A stretch of 64,000 nt of DNA from NCBI RefSeq assembly GCF_000829515.1, contig NZ_JXRR01000015.1:146652-210651 (forward strand). The letters are read 5' to 3'. This DNA is from Jeotgalibacillus campisalis. GTDB lineage: Bacteria > Bacillota > Bacilli > Bacillales > Jeotgalibacillaceae. Below are positions 17,432 to 26,372 of the stretch, piece by piece. Position 1 is the first letter of the stretch; each line of letters starts with the position of its first letter. The notes beneath the pieces were generated by a model. It was not told the DNA's origin and made no database searches. It saw nothing but the letters and a program-made list of their open reading frames with translations. Both the position numbers and the translations under genes were made by a program.

Positions 17432-17558
17432 ATGGTTTTGGATCTATTTTTTCAGCATCTTTTGTATTTAAAGGGATCCTTAGAAAATACATCAGTGCGC
17501 CGCCTACAAGTCCAATCAGTGCAACAAAGCCAATTAAAGTTGCTGTCATTTCAGGCAT
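17430..17558 (-). CDS. Small single-span membrane protein, 42 aa
   Basis: ATG at 17558 behind a strong gaggaggctgaacac site. The 42-residue product has one hydrophobic segment (about 5-25; ATLIGFVALIGLVGG) and a charged C-terminus ending DAEKIDPKP. The stop overlaps a good terminator, so the reading frame has complete signals at both ends. I do not recognise the family. It lies alone between the thioesterase and ampS. Confidence 0.65.
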   Translation of the reverse strand: MPEMTATLIGFVALIGLVGGALMYFLRIPLNTKDAEKIDPKP

Positions 17559-17707
17559 CGTGTTCAGCCTCCTCTCAAATTGAATAAGTCTCATTATGTT
17601 CTTAAGTATAAGGGATGGAGGACCAAATAGTAAAATTTTTTATTTATCGTCTGCCAAGGCATCCTCACGACTGTGCGTGTGAAACAGGGGTAGAAGGGCA
17701 AAATAAC

Positions 17708-17737
17708 AAAATGCCCCTGCACGAGCAGGAGCATTTT
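17708..17737 (-). terminator. Terminator of ampS
   Basis: AAAATGC-CCTGC and GCAGG-GCATTTT form an almost perfect stem around acga; T runs lie on both strands. Confidence 0.8.
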
Positions 17738-17773
17738 CAATAGGTGTAGATTGTTAATAGTAGCTCACGGTGA

Positions 17774-19003
17774 TTAAAAAGCCCAGTCGCCGTTTTTGAA
17801 GACGGGTTCTGCTGTGCCATCTTCTTTAATTCCATCGATGTTCATTTTATCTGAGCCAATCATAAAATCAACATGTGTAATACTGTTATTCAGTCCGCTG
17901 CTTGAGAGTTCCTCTTCATTCATTGTTTTTCCGCCTTCAACACAAAATGCGTAGGCGCTGCCAATTGCAAGATGATTTGATGCATTTTCATCAAACAGCG
18001 TATTGTAAAACAAAATATTTGATTGAGAGATCGGTGACTGGTGAGGAACTAACGCCACTTCTCCAAGGCGGTGAGAGCCTTCATCGGTGCTGATCAATTT
18101 CTTTAGAATTTGTTCGCCTTCATCTGCTTTTACATCCACAATTTTTCCGTTTTCAAAGGTCAGCGTAAATCCATCAATAATATTTCCGCCGTAGCTAAGC
18201 GGTTTCGTATTGGTAACTGTACCATTGACCCCATCTTTATGGGGAACCGTAAATACTTCTTCAGTAGGCATATTAGCCATAAATGTGTGACCTTTTTCAT
18301 TTATACTGCCAGCGCCGGCCCAAAGATGGCCTTCAGGAAGTTCAATTGTTAAATCTGTGCCTGGAGCTGTGTAATGCAGTTTTTTATAGCGTTTATCATT
18401 TAAATAAGCTGCTTTTTCATGAAGTGTTTCATCATGCTCTTGCCAAGCTGCTACAGGATCAGCCTGATCAACCCGTACCGCTTTGAAAATGGCGTTCCAT
18501 AGAGATTCCACTGCGTCTTCTTCTGAATGATCAGGGAACACTTTTTTCGCCCAGCCTGTAGATGGAGCGGCTATGACTGTCCAGCTTACTTTGTCGGATT
18601 GAATGTATTTTCGATATTGGGAAAGCGCCTTGCCTGCAGCCTGCTGGAAGGAAGAAATTTTTTCAGGGTCAACCCCTTTTAACAAGTCAGGGCTGGCTGA
18701 AACAATATTCATAAAAGCTGCACCTTCTTGAGCCATTGATTCCCGCTCAATACGCTTCCATTCAGGAAATTCGCTGAATGAATCTTCAGGTGCCAGATCA
18801 TAGCGCATGCGGCTTACTTCATCATCTGCCCAGTCTACGAAAACCTGTCTCGCTCCTGCTTCATATGCTTTTTTTGTAACAAGTCTTACAAATGGTGCGT
18901 TTTCAATAGTAGCGCCAATATACAGCCACTGGTCAGGCTGAATATTTACGCCTACTTTTACAGCAAGATCAGCATACTTTTCTAATAATTCCTGATGAGT
19001 CAT
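17774..19003 (-). CDS. ampS: Aminopeptidase, M29 family (AmpS)
   Basis: A cobalt/zinc-dependent leucine-type aminopeptidase that removes N-terminal residues from peptides in the cytoplasm. The 409-residue length is typical of the M29 family. Recognised blocks include the N-terminal ELLEKYADLAVKVGVNIQP, WTVIAAPSTGWAKKVFPD, the metal-ligand region GSINEKGHTFMANMPTEEVFTVPHKDGVNG (several stretches), HRLGEVALVPHQSPISQS, NASNHLAIGSAYAFC and HVDFMIGSDKMNIDG. The Glu, His and Asp ligands in these segments are retained. It is a monocistronic unit with its own terminator, transcribed away from motA. Confidence 0.92.
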   Translation of the reverse strand: MTHQELLEKYADLAVKVGVNIQPDQWLYIGATIENAPFVRLVTKKAYEAGARQVFVDWADDEVSRMRYDLAPEDSFSEFPEWKRIERESMAQEGAAFMNIVSASPDLLKGVDPEKISSFQQAAGKALSQYRKYIQSDKVSWTVIAAPSTGWAKKVFPDHSEEDAVESLWNAIFKAVRVDQADPVAAWQEHDETLHEKAAYLNDKRYKKLHYTAPGTDLTIELPEGHLWAGAGSINEKGHTFMANMPTEEVFTVPHKDGVNGTVTNTKPLSYGGNIIDGFTLTFENGKIVDVKADEGEQILKKLISTDEGSHRLGEVALVPHQSPISQSNILFYNTLFDENASNHLAIGSAYAFCVEGGKTMNEEELSSSGLNNSITHVDFMIGSDKMNIDGIKEDGTAEPVFKNGDWAF

Positions 19004-19104
19004 AACTTTGTCTCCTTTTATGTAAATAGATTCATGTCTATTTTATCAATTAATTTAAATAAATCAAAAAAAGAGCCGTCTTAACATGGAAGAAAAGAAA
19101 AATC

Positions 19105-19131
19105 TAAAATGACAAACATTTCTACCGATAT
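19105..19131 (+). promoter_or_regulatory. SigD promoter of motAB
   Basis: TAAA at 19105-19108, exactly 15 bases, ACCGATAT at 19124-19131; it differs from the SigD consensus at one base. It lies 42 bases before motA. Confidence 0.8.
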
Positions 19132-19172
19132 ATAAATAGTAGGCATGAAATCTGTGAATGTAGGTGAAATGA

Positions 19173-19973
19173 TTGGATAAGTCCACAGTATTTGGAATTA
19201 TATTTGGATTTTTAGTTATTGGAATCGGTATTGTTCTTAAAGGTGTAGAGCCGAGTGCTCTTTTAAATGGACCGGCTATGATGATTATTATTTTAGGAAC
19301 GGCTGCTTCTGTCACCATTGCTTTTCCGACGTCGGAATTAAAGCGTGTTCCAAAGCTTTTTGGCATCCTGTTTAAAGAAAATAAATCGACAGATGTTAAG
19401 AAAATTATCCGGATGTTTGGGGAGTGGGCGGAGCTGGCAAGAAAAGAAGGCTTGTTGGCGCTTGAAACAAAAACGGATGAAATTGAAGATTCCTTCTTAA
19501 GAAATGGTCTTGGCCTGGCGATTGACGGGCAAAACGCGGATTATATTAGAGATGTGCTGTCAGAAGAAATTGATGCGATGGAGGAGCGGCATCTGTCAGG
19601 TGCGTCAATCTTTACTCAGGCAGGTACGTATGCTCCTACACTGGGAGTGCTTGGTGCTGTTGTAGGTTTGATTGCTGCACTGGGTGATATGAATGATACA
19701 GAGGCCCTCGGTCATGCCATTTCAGCTGCTTTTATTGCGACCCTATTGGGGATTTTTACGGGCTACGTTTTGTGGCATCCATTTGCCAACAAGCTTAAAC
19801 GAAAATCAACGAATGAGGTAATGATAAAAAATATGATGATTGAAGGGATTTTATCGGTTCTGGAAGGAGAGGCGCCTAGAGTCATCGAACAAAAGCTTGC
19901 ATCTTATCTGCCAGCGAAAGAAAGAGAAAAGCTAATGGATGAAAGCGGGGCGGTTGAGAGTGTCGAGGCGTAA
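19173..19973 (+). CDS. motA: Flagellar motor stator protein MotA
   Basis: Forms the proton (or sodium) channel ring of the flagellar stator with MotB. The 266-residue protein has four transmembrane helices (about 4-22, 32-50, 150-170 and 180-200) and a large cytoplasmic loop between TM2 and TM3 carrying the charged region that contacts FliG. Recognised motifs are FIFTQAGTYAPTLGVLGAVVGLI (in part) and the TM4 LGIFTGYVLWHPFANKLK. It starts with TTG behind aggtgaaatga. It overlaps motB, and a clean SigD promoter precedes it. No other flagellar structural gene is in the window. Confidence 0.95.
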   Translation: MDKSTVFGIIFGFLVIGIGIVLKGVEPSALLNGPAMMIIILGTAASVTIAFPTSELKRVPKLFGILFKENKSTDVKKIIRMFGEWAELARKEGLLALETKTDEIEDSFLRNGLGLAIDGQNADYIRDVLSEEIDAMEERHLSGASIFTQAGTYAPTLGVLGAVVGLIAALGDMNDTEALGHAISAAFIATLLGIFTGYVLWHPFANKLKRKSTNEVMIKNMMIEGILSVLEGEAPRVIEQKLASYLPAKEREKLMDESGAVESVEA

Positions 19974-20796
19974 AAAGAAGCATAAGCATGAAGAGCATGT
20001 AGATGAATCCTGGCTCTTGCCCTATGCGGATCTGTTAACCTTACTTTTAGCCCTTTTTATTGTTTTATTTGCAAGCAGCAGCGCAAACGAAATGAAATTC
20101 CAGCAAATGTCGCAGGTTTTTAGTGATATTTTTTCAGGCGGGGAAAATGTTCTCGACTATGCAAGCTTAATCGAAGAAAACGACGAAGAAGATCAGATTG
20201 ACCCTGTTGACGGAGCGAATGAAACAGATATGAATTTGACTGAGGCAGAAGCAATGGTCAAGGAAATTTTAGATAGTCAGGAAGAGCGTGATTCCGCTGT
20301 AGCAAAAGATCAAGAAGAATTAATGCAAATACAGCGGGCAATTGATAAATATATCGAGGAAAATAATTTGGATGAACAATTTGCTACACAGTTATTGGAT
20401 GAAGGACTTTTGCTGACCATCCGGGATAATGTTTTATTCGCATCAGGATCAGCAGCTGTTCAGGATTCATACAGCGGGGCTGCAGAAGAAGTTGCACAGC
20501 TGCTTGAGTTTGATCCTCCACGGAATGTAATCATATCGGGGCATACAGATAATGTGCCCATTGGAAGTGCTGATTTCAGCTCTAACTGGGAATTAAGCGT
20601 AATGAGAGCAGTCAATTTCATGAAGCTTGTAATCAATAATCCCAACCTTGATCCACAATGGTTTAGTGCGAAAGGATTTGGAGAATACCAGCCTATTGCT
20701 TCAAATGATACTGAAGCAGGAAGAGCGCAAAATAGAAGGGTGGAAATACTTATTTTGCCCCGGATTTCAGCTGATGAGGTCAGTCTTGGGAATTAA
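19960..20796 (+). CDS. motB: Flagellar motor stator protein MotB
   Basis: Anchors the stator to peptidoglycan and carries the ion-conducting Asp. The GTG at 19960, overlapping the motA end by 14 bases, gives the usual N-terminus (basic residues, then HVDESWLLPYADLLTLLLALF). An in-frame ATG at 19939 would add seven residues. Asp24 in PYADLLTLL is the ion-binding residue. One transmembrane helix (about 22-40) is followed by a plug/linker and an OmpA-type peptidoglycan-binding domain (about 160-265; ISGHTDNVPIG, NWELSVMRA, NRRVEILI). The 278-residue length is normal. Confidence 0.94.
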   Translation: MSRRKKKHKHEEHVDESWLLPYADLLTLLLALFIVLFASSSANEMKFQQMSQVFSDIFSGGENVLDYASLIEENDEEDQIDPVDGANETDMNLTEAEAMVKEILDSQEERDSAVAKDQEELMQIQRAIDKYIEENNLDEQFATQLLDEGLLLTIRDNVLFASGSAAVQDSYSGAAEEVAQLLEFDPPRNVIISGHTDNVPIGSADFSSNWELSVMRAVNFMKLVINNPNLDPQWFSAKGFGEYQPIASNDTEAGRAQNRRVEILILPRISADEVSLGN

Positions 20797-20856
20797 TTAG
20801 AATTCCTTTCTGCTATAAAATACTTAAACCATAGTTATTAAATTCATATCAGAATG

Positions 20857-20894
20857 CCTTCACGAACAATAGATTTGTTCATGAGGGTTTTTTT
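20857..20894 (+). terminator. Terminator of motAB
   Basis: CCTTCACGAACAA pairs with TTGTTCATGAGGG with wobbles, followed by seven T residues. Confidence 0.8.
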
Positions 20895-21133
20895 GTATAA
20901 AGAAATAAGTTTAATGGAATGGAAGGAAGTTCATCTGTGGGCAGTTTAATATGAACAGACAAAAATTAGTACTATTAAGTTCATTTCATACGTGCAGTAA
21001 CTGGTATTCATACCTTAATATCCTATAATGTGACAAAAATTATCAATTTACTTGTTTAGTTTATAAATAGGTAGGGAAAACGAGTTATTAGAAAACTTTA
21101 CATAACTAATTATACTTAAAGGGGGAGAATTAT
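20895..21133. other. Upstream region of the first symporter gene
   Basis: AT-rich, with no ORF. A TATAAT at 21024-21029 with a weak -35 (CTGGTA) at 21001-21006 and a 17-base gap is the best promoter candidate. A partial TnrA-like dyad (TGTGACAAAAATTATCAA) overlaps its downstream side but matches poorly. Confidence 0.35.
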
Positions 21134-22507
21134 TTGGAAGGATTTTTAGAAGGAGTTGCTTCTTTTTCAGAGCAGCTTTGGGGATATCCATTAATTGCTA
21201 TTTTACTATTTTCGGGCATTTTTATGACCGTAAAGCTGGGGTTTATTCAATTTCGCCATCCTATTTATATTTTTAAGCAAACATTTGGAAGCATCTTTAA
21301 AAAACCAAAGGGCGAAGGAACGGTAACACCTTTTCAGGCTTTGACATCGGCTCTTTCCTCTACTGTGGGTGCAGCTAATATTGTCGGAGTGCCTGCAGCG
21401 ATCATGTTTGGGGGGCCTGGTGCAGTTTTCTGGATGTGGGTGATCGCTTTAATCGGAATGTCACTTAAATTTTCAGAAAGTGCACTGGCAGTTCATTACC
21501 GTGAAAAAAATGAAAAAGGTGAATTTGTCGGTGGTCCCATGTACTACATGACAAAAGGGCTTGGGATGAAATGGCTCGGAATTTGGTTCTCCTTCGCATT
21601 AATGCTTGAATTAATTCCGAGTATTATGGTGCAGGGGAATTCATTATCGAGTACCGTTGAAGAGTCTTTTAATATTCCCGCTCTTTGGACAGGAATAGCG
21701 GTCGCTGTAATTGTAGGAATTATTGTGTTTGGCGGTATCAAAAGAATCGGTCAGGTGACGCAAGTATTTATTCCATTTATGGCACTTGTATACGTTGGAG
21801 GGGCACTTGTAATTTTATTCATGAATTTGAACATGCTCCCTGAATTTTTCAATTTGATTTTTTCAAATGCATTTTCTCCTGCTCCGGTAGTAGGCGGATT
21901 CGCAGGTGCAGCGATTGTAGATGTTATACGATGGGGATTTGCCCGCGGTTTGTATTCCAATGAAGCGGGTCTGGGTACAGCGCCTATGGCTCACGCAGCT
22001 GCACAAACGGATCACCCGGTACGCCAGGCATTCTGGTCGATTGCAGGAATTGTAGTGGATACTTTAGTTATTTGTACAGCAACCGCTTTTGTCGTGCTGT
22101 CTTCCGGAGTATGGACAGGGGAGAATGCGATGGAAAACAGCAGCGCACTCACCACAATTGCTTTTGAAAGTTACTTCGGTACTTTTGGCAGCATTCTCGT
22201 GACAGTATCACTCATATTCTTTGTTCTTTCAACAATACTGGTCATTATTTTCTATGGAGCCAAGCAAGCCGAGTTTCTATTTGGCTTAAAGGCTTCTTAT
22301 GCAATTCAATTCGTCTATTTAGCAGCCATTGTTTTCGGAGCAGTTGGAGCTGCAGAAGTGATCTGGGGCTTCCTGGACATTATGCTCGCTGCCATTTTAA
22401 TACCGAACTTAATTGCCGTCCTTCTATTGAGCAACAAAGTAAAAGAGCTTAAACACGAATTCTTTACTTCTGATGAATATTATTTAAAAGATATCCGTAA
22501 AAAGTAA
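21134..22507 (+). CDS. Sodium:alanine/glycine (AGCS) family symporter, copy 1
   Basis: Imports a small amino acid (alanine, glycine or glutamine) with sodium. The 457-residue protein has about 11 hydrophobic helices and the AGCS signatures FQALTSALSSTVGAANIVG, GGPGAVFWMW, FVGGPMYYM and FARGLYSNEAGLGTAPMAHA. It starts with TTG behind a strong aagggggagaatta site. It shares only family-level similarity with the second symporter at 29-30 kb. It is a single-gene unit with its own terminator. The exact substrate cannot be read from sequence. Confidence 0.9.
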   Translation: MEGFLEGVASFSEQLWGYPLIAILLFSGIFMTVKLGFIQFRHPIYIFKQTFGSIFKKPKGEGTVTPFQALTSALSSTVGAANIVGVPAAIMFGGPGAVFWMWVIALIGMSLKFSESALAVHYREKNEKGEFVGGPMYYMTKGLGMKWLGIWFSFALMLELIPSIMVQGNSLSSTVEESFNIPALWTGIAVAVIVGIIVFGGIKRIGQVTQVFIPFMALVYVGGALVILFMNLNMLPEFFNLIFSNAFSPAPVVGGFAGAAIVDVIRWGFARGLYSNEAGLGTAPMAHAAAQTDHPVRQAFWSIAGIVVDTLVICTATAFVVLSSGVWTGENAMENSSALTTIAFESYFGTFGSILVTVSLIFFVLSTILVIIFYGAKQAEFLFGLKASYAIQFVYLAAIVFGAVGAAEVIWGFLDIMLAAILIPNLIAVLLLSNKVKELKHEFFTSDEYYLKDIRKK

Positions 22508-22514
22508 GAAAAAG

Positions 22515-22548
22515 CGTAAGACCAGTTGGTTGGTCTTACGTTTTTTTT
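22515..22548 (+). terminator. Terminator of symporter 1
   Basis: CGTAAGACCA and TGGTCTTACG form a perfect ten-base stem, followed by eight T residues. Confidence 0.9.
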
Positions 22549-22654
22549 CATCAAAAATAATATAAATACCGACAACAGATGCTTTTAGTCTTTTATTACT
22601 AACGTAAAATTGATAAAATTATAGAAACAGCATACAGAGAGAGAGGGATTGTAC

Positions 22655-24793
22655 ATGGAGCATATCCCACAAAAAAATAAATCCTATCTCAACCATAATG
22701 AGATGGCGGTGGCAGTTGTAGATGAGAGGCTGCAAGTAGTCAGGATGAACACATCATTTGTTGAAGATTTCCATGTTGAAAATACGGAAAAGTCCATTTT
22801 CTTGACAGATTTTGAAGTTTTTCGCAATTTGAACTTACTCTCTGACATTATTAACAGTTTTAAAGATAATCAGGAAACCAAGTCTGAACTAACTGTGGGG
22901 TCAGAAGCGGAGAAGAAGGACTTTACCATTACGATTGTCCCCTCTCATTATGAAGCAGAGAAGGTCAGGCTCGTTGAAATCATATTTGATCACACTGCTC
23001 ATCAGCAGGCATATATTCCCTCTTCACAATCGTTCAACCCAACCAAATCCATTTCCCATTCTGTATTTTTGTTAAAACTAAAAAAAGAGAACGATAATTT
23101 TATTATAAAAGTAGGAACAGGAAGTTTATTTGAACAATTGCAAATAAATTCTGCAGATCTTAAAAATCAAAACTTGCATACTGTTTTCCCAAAAGAAGAA
23201 CTGGAACACTACGTACCTATTTGTCTTAAGGTATGGGAACAGCAAATTGAAGCTACGTATGAAGGGACGATCTGTGGACTGGAGTATATTGCTTCAGTTA
23301 TCCCGGTGGTGGAAGAAGGTGTTACAGAAGAAATTATCTGTATGGTGACAGATATTTCTAACCTGAAGAATACGCAGCGGGAATTGGAACGTAATAAGCA
23401 AAAATACCAGTCTTTAATGTATGATCACAGCGATAATATTTTTCTCATTGACCGGCAATACATTATTAGAGAAATTAATTCAGCGGCTGAAAAAAGGTTG
23501 AAAATGAATAAAAACGAAACCTTAATTGGAAAAAATTATCGGGATTTCGTCAGAGCAGATCGCTGCGAAAATACAAAAAAATACCTTGATCAAGCGCTGG
23601 AAGGAACTACTGTATCTTATAATACCGTTATAATCAATCAAGACCATACGGAAAGTCATATCAGCTGCACATTAGTGCCCATCCTTATTGATGGCAAAGT
23701 AGAAGGTGCCTACGGCGTCGGCAGAGACATCACTGAGATTGTGAAAATGGATAAAAAATTAAAGAAGACAGCGTATTTACTAGAAGCCTATTTTAACCAT
23801 ACAAATGATGGAGCTTCTTTACTATCAGAAGATGGAGTATTTGCAGCCATGAATCACAAATTCGAATCTATTTTCCAGTGGGAAAGAGAGGAATTACTGG
23901 GCTGCAACATCACAGATTTATTTCATAAAGAACAGTCTCAGGACGATAAAAGGAAAATCATTCAAGCGTTAAAAGGAGAAGATATTGACTATATAGAGAC
24001 TACATTCCAAAAAAAGGATGGAACAGCGTGCACCTTATCTCTCCATGTCTCTTCTATACGCTCTAAAAAAGGAACACTTATAGGAATTGCGGTAATCGTA
24101 CAGGACTTATCAAAGATAAAAATAAGAGAAGACCTGCTTAAAAAATCTGAGCAGCTGGCACTAGTTGGTCAGCTTGCTGCCGGAGTAGCCCATGAAATCC
24201 GCAATCCATTAACCACGCTTAAAGGATTTCTGCAGCTTCTGGGTGAGGATAAAAAAGCTTCTATTTATATTGAATTGCTTCAAAACGAACTGAACCGCAT
24301 TGAATATATCACAGGTGAATTATTATCACTTGCAAAACCTCAGGCTACAAGCTTCAAGATAAACTCACTGAAAATGATTATGGATCAAACAGTAGAATTT
24401 ATAAAAATAGAGGCCTTAAAAAATAATGTTAAAATGGTGCTGTCAATTGAAGAAGTAATGTTTGAATGTGAATCACACAAAATAAAACAGGTATTTCTTA
24501 ACCTTTTTATGAATGCAATTGAAGCAATGCCCACCGGTGGAACGCTGAATATTTTTCTAGTTAAAGAGAAGTCGGATGCAGTTATTATCATACAAGACAC
24601 TGGGTACGGGATTAAAGAGGACCGGCTGAGAAAGCTTGGAGAGCCGTTCTACAGTACGAAAGAAAAAGGTACAGGATTGGGTTTGATGATTTGCAGGAAA
24701 ATTATAGAGAATCACAAGGGGACATTTACAATTGAAAGCAAGCCAAACGAAGGAACTACTGTAAAAGTTACCTTTCCTCTGATCAGTTCTTGA
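22655..24793 (+). CDS. PAS-containing histidine kinase, orphan, sporulation-kinase-like
   Basis: A 712-residue soluble sensor kinase. The ATG at 22655 follows gagagaggg; a TTG six bases earlier is too close to it. The N-terminal half holds about three PAS-like regions (about 10-100, 245-365 and 375-490; QSLMYDHSDNIFLIDRQ, GAYGVGRDITEI, IAVIVQDLSKIK). The HisKA domain has the phospho-acceptor His513 in GVAHEIRNPLTTLKG. The HATPase domain shows N (FMNAIEAMP), G1 (DTGYGIKE) and G2 (TKEKGTGLGL) boxes. No transmembrane segment and no adjacent response regulator are seen, as with KinA/KinE-type kinases feeding Spo0F. The signal and partner are inferred. Confidence 0.88.
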   Translation: MEHIPQKNKSYLNHNEMAVAVVDERLQVVRMNTSFVEDFHVENTEKSIFLTDFEVFRNLNLLSDIINSFKDNQETKSELTVGSEAEKKDFTITIVPSHYEAEKVRLVEIIFDHTAHQQAYIPSSQSFNPTKSISHSVFLLKLKKENDNFIIKVGTGSLFEQLQINSADLKNQNLHTVFPKEELEHYVPICLKVWEQQIEATYEGTICGLEYIASVIPVVEEGVTEEIICMVTDISNLKNTQRELERNKQKYQSLMYDHSDNIFLIDRQYIIREINSAAEKRLKMNKNETLIGKNYRDFVRADRCENTKKYLDQALEGTTVSYNTVIINQDHTESHISCTLVPILIDGKVEGAYGVGRDITEIVKMDKKLKKTAYLLEAYFNHTNDGASLLSEDGVFAAMNHKFESIFQWEREELLGCNITDLFHKEQSQDDKRKIIQALKGEDIDYIETTFQKKDGTACTLSLHVSSIRSKKGTLIGIAVIVQDLSKIKIREDLLKKSEQLALVGQLAAGVAHEIRNPLTTLKGFLQLLGEDKKASIYIELLQNELNRIEYITGELLSLAKPQATSFKINSLKMIMDQTVEFIKIEALKNNVKMVLSIEEVMFECESHKIKQVFLNLFMNAIEAMPTGGTLNIFLVKEKSDAVIIIQDTGYGIKEDRLRKLGEPFYSTKEKGTGLGLMICRKIIENHKGTFTIESKPNEGTTVKVTFPLISS

Positions 24794-24866
24794 AATGAAG
24801 ATAAAATCGCTAATGATTAATGATTTCTGCCAGAGGCTTGAACAAAACTCAATAAAGTACAATGAA

Positions 24867-24907
24867 GAATGGCTTCATGAATAATAGATTCATGAAGCCA
24901 TTCTTTA
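24867..24907 (+). terminator. Terminator of the histidine kinase gene
   Basis: GAATGGCTTCATGAA (24867-24881) pairs perfectly with TTCATGAAGCCATTC (24889-24903), followed by TTTATTT. Confidence 0.85.
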
Positions 24908-25306
24908 TTTAAAATTCAGCTACACTGCCCCAGAAGACCGCTCAAGCATTCACATAAGTGCCTTTAAGATTGTTTCCCGCCCTCCTAAAAACTTCTATTA
25001 TGAAAAACCAGAACTGAAGTTTAGGCTGTTTTTTACAAATTTCAATAAAAAAACACATTTAATTGTTTTCTTTTTGGCCAGAAAGGATACACAAAGGAGT
25101 ATAAGTGGGAAAGAAAGAGTTATGGTGCAAAGAAACTGTACGCCTCTATACCCACTCATAGTTTAAACCCGTTAAGCCCATTCATAAGCGGCAACTAAAA
25201 AACCTCATAAACCATACATAGATTTATGAAAAGGAACGGGCAGATTTATAGTTAAGTATAACTAACCAGATAAAAAAAGATTACCCTTGGAAGGGGAGGC
25301 CCCAGG
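24908..25306. other. About 400-base noncoding region before the methyltransferase gene
   Basis: No ORF with a ribosome site, and no repeat or RNA family that I recognise. Short direct echoes of 'cataa'/'cccactcat' occur at 25155-25215. The last 20 bases give a strong ggaaggggagg ribosome site for the next gene. Confidence 0.4.
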
Positions 25307-26299
25307 ATGATAAAAGAATTGCAGGATATGTGGAAAGCAAGAATCTGGATGAAAACCAATGTTCCATTTTTATATAGCTGGCACGCGTACGTTGGATATG
25401 ACTTAAATCTTTTTGAAGCATTTAAACGTCCTGTTAAAGTGGAGGACGTGTCAGATGCATATGACCTTGAACCTGAACTGCTTGAACAGTGGGTGGAGGT
25501 TGGCGTTGCGTTAAAGCATTTAAAGAAAGATGAAAAAGGAAGAGTCAGTGTAAAAAAATCCTGGAAGCTTCCACGCAGCAAAAATAACAGTCCTTCATCG
25601 GGGGATTTATTAAAAGAGATGATGGAGCTTCATATTCCTTCGCTGCTTTCTTACCCTGAATTAATGAGAGAAAAGAAGCGCAACCATTTTGATTCTGAGC
25701 TGCATTCACCAACCGTAGCCAAGACATCAACCTTGTTAGAGCTTCTGGCTTTTCACTTAATTGATCGCAATGTTAAAAAGCATGAGGTCCAATCGATCCT
25801 GGATATCGGCTGCGGTGAAGCAGGTTATTTAATTCGTCTTGCAAAAAAATATCCTGATTTGAACCTTAAGGGTGTTGAAATCAGTGAAGAAGTCGCTGAT
25901 AGTGCCAAAAAAGCTTCTGCACCTTATGAAAATATAGAGATCATCCATTCGGATATTGAAGAGTATAAACCGGAAGAGCCAATTGACTATGTGATGGTTA
26001 ATAATTTACTGCATTATATCGACCCGAATGACAGACAGGGATTCTTTGAACGTCTACATGAAATCATGAATGAAAAGGGAATCGCAACGATTATATCTCC
26101 TCTGCAAAAAGCAAAACACGGCCAGCAATTTTCGAGTGCATTTAACAGCTTCTTTTTAACATTTGATAATTTATATCCGATCCCATCTGAGGATGAGCTG
26201 CGCACCATAACTGAAAAAGCCGGCTTCAAAATGGATAAACCATCTGCAATCATTCGGGAGGGCGGCTGGTTTATCGTTAAAATTCAAAAGAGTTCCTGA
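25307..26299 (+). CDS. Class I SAM-dependent methyltransferase, small-molecule type
   Basis: A 330-residue protein with two parts. Residues about 1-110 form a helical/winged-helix segment like the dimerisation domain of O-methyltransferases (AFKRPVKVEDVSDAYDLEPELLEQW). Residues about 160-300 are a Rossmann methyltransferase domain with motif I ILDIGCGEAGYL (from about 163), the acidic residue after strand 2 in LKGVEIS, and YVMVNNLLHYI. The substrate is unknown; the N-terminal domain favours a small molecule over nucleic acid. It is a single gene with a strong ribosome site and a long AT-rich upstream region. Confidence 0.8.
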   Translation: MIKELQDMWKARIWMKTNVPFLYSWHAYVGYDLNLFEAFKRPVKVEDVSDAYDLEPELLEQWVEVGVALKHLKKDEKGRVSVKKSWKLPRSKNNSPSSGDLLKEMMELHIPSLLSYPELMREKKRNHFDSELHSPTVAKTSTLLELLAFHLIDRNVKKHEVQSILDIGCGEAGYLIRLAKKYPDLNLKGVEISEEVADSAKKASAPYENIEIIHSDIEEYKPEEPIDYVMVNNLLHYIDPNDRQGFFERLHEIMNEKGIATIISPLQKAKHGQQFSSAFNSFFLTFDNLYPIPSEDELRTITEKAGFKMDKPSAIIREGGWFIVKIQKSS

Positions 26300-26304
26300 T
26301 TAAT

Positions 26305-26330
26305 GTTTAATAGAATTCTATGGTGGAAAA
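26305..26330 (+). promoter_or_regulatory. Candidate SigB promoter of yfkM
   Basis: GTTTAA (26305-26310), 14 bases, GGAAAA (26325-26330), against SigB GTTTAA-N13/15-GGGTAT. The -35 is perfect and the -10 is weak. YfkM is a SigB general-stress protein in B. subtilis. Confidence 0.4.
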
Positions 26331-26372
26331 CACCTAATATGAAACAATTATATAAATAAGGAGATGTTTTCA

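Noticed and set aside
21029..21046. TnrA/GlnR-type dyad before symporter 1
   Set aside because: The second half mismatches the consensus at two key positions.
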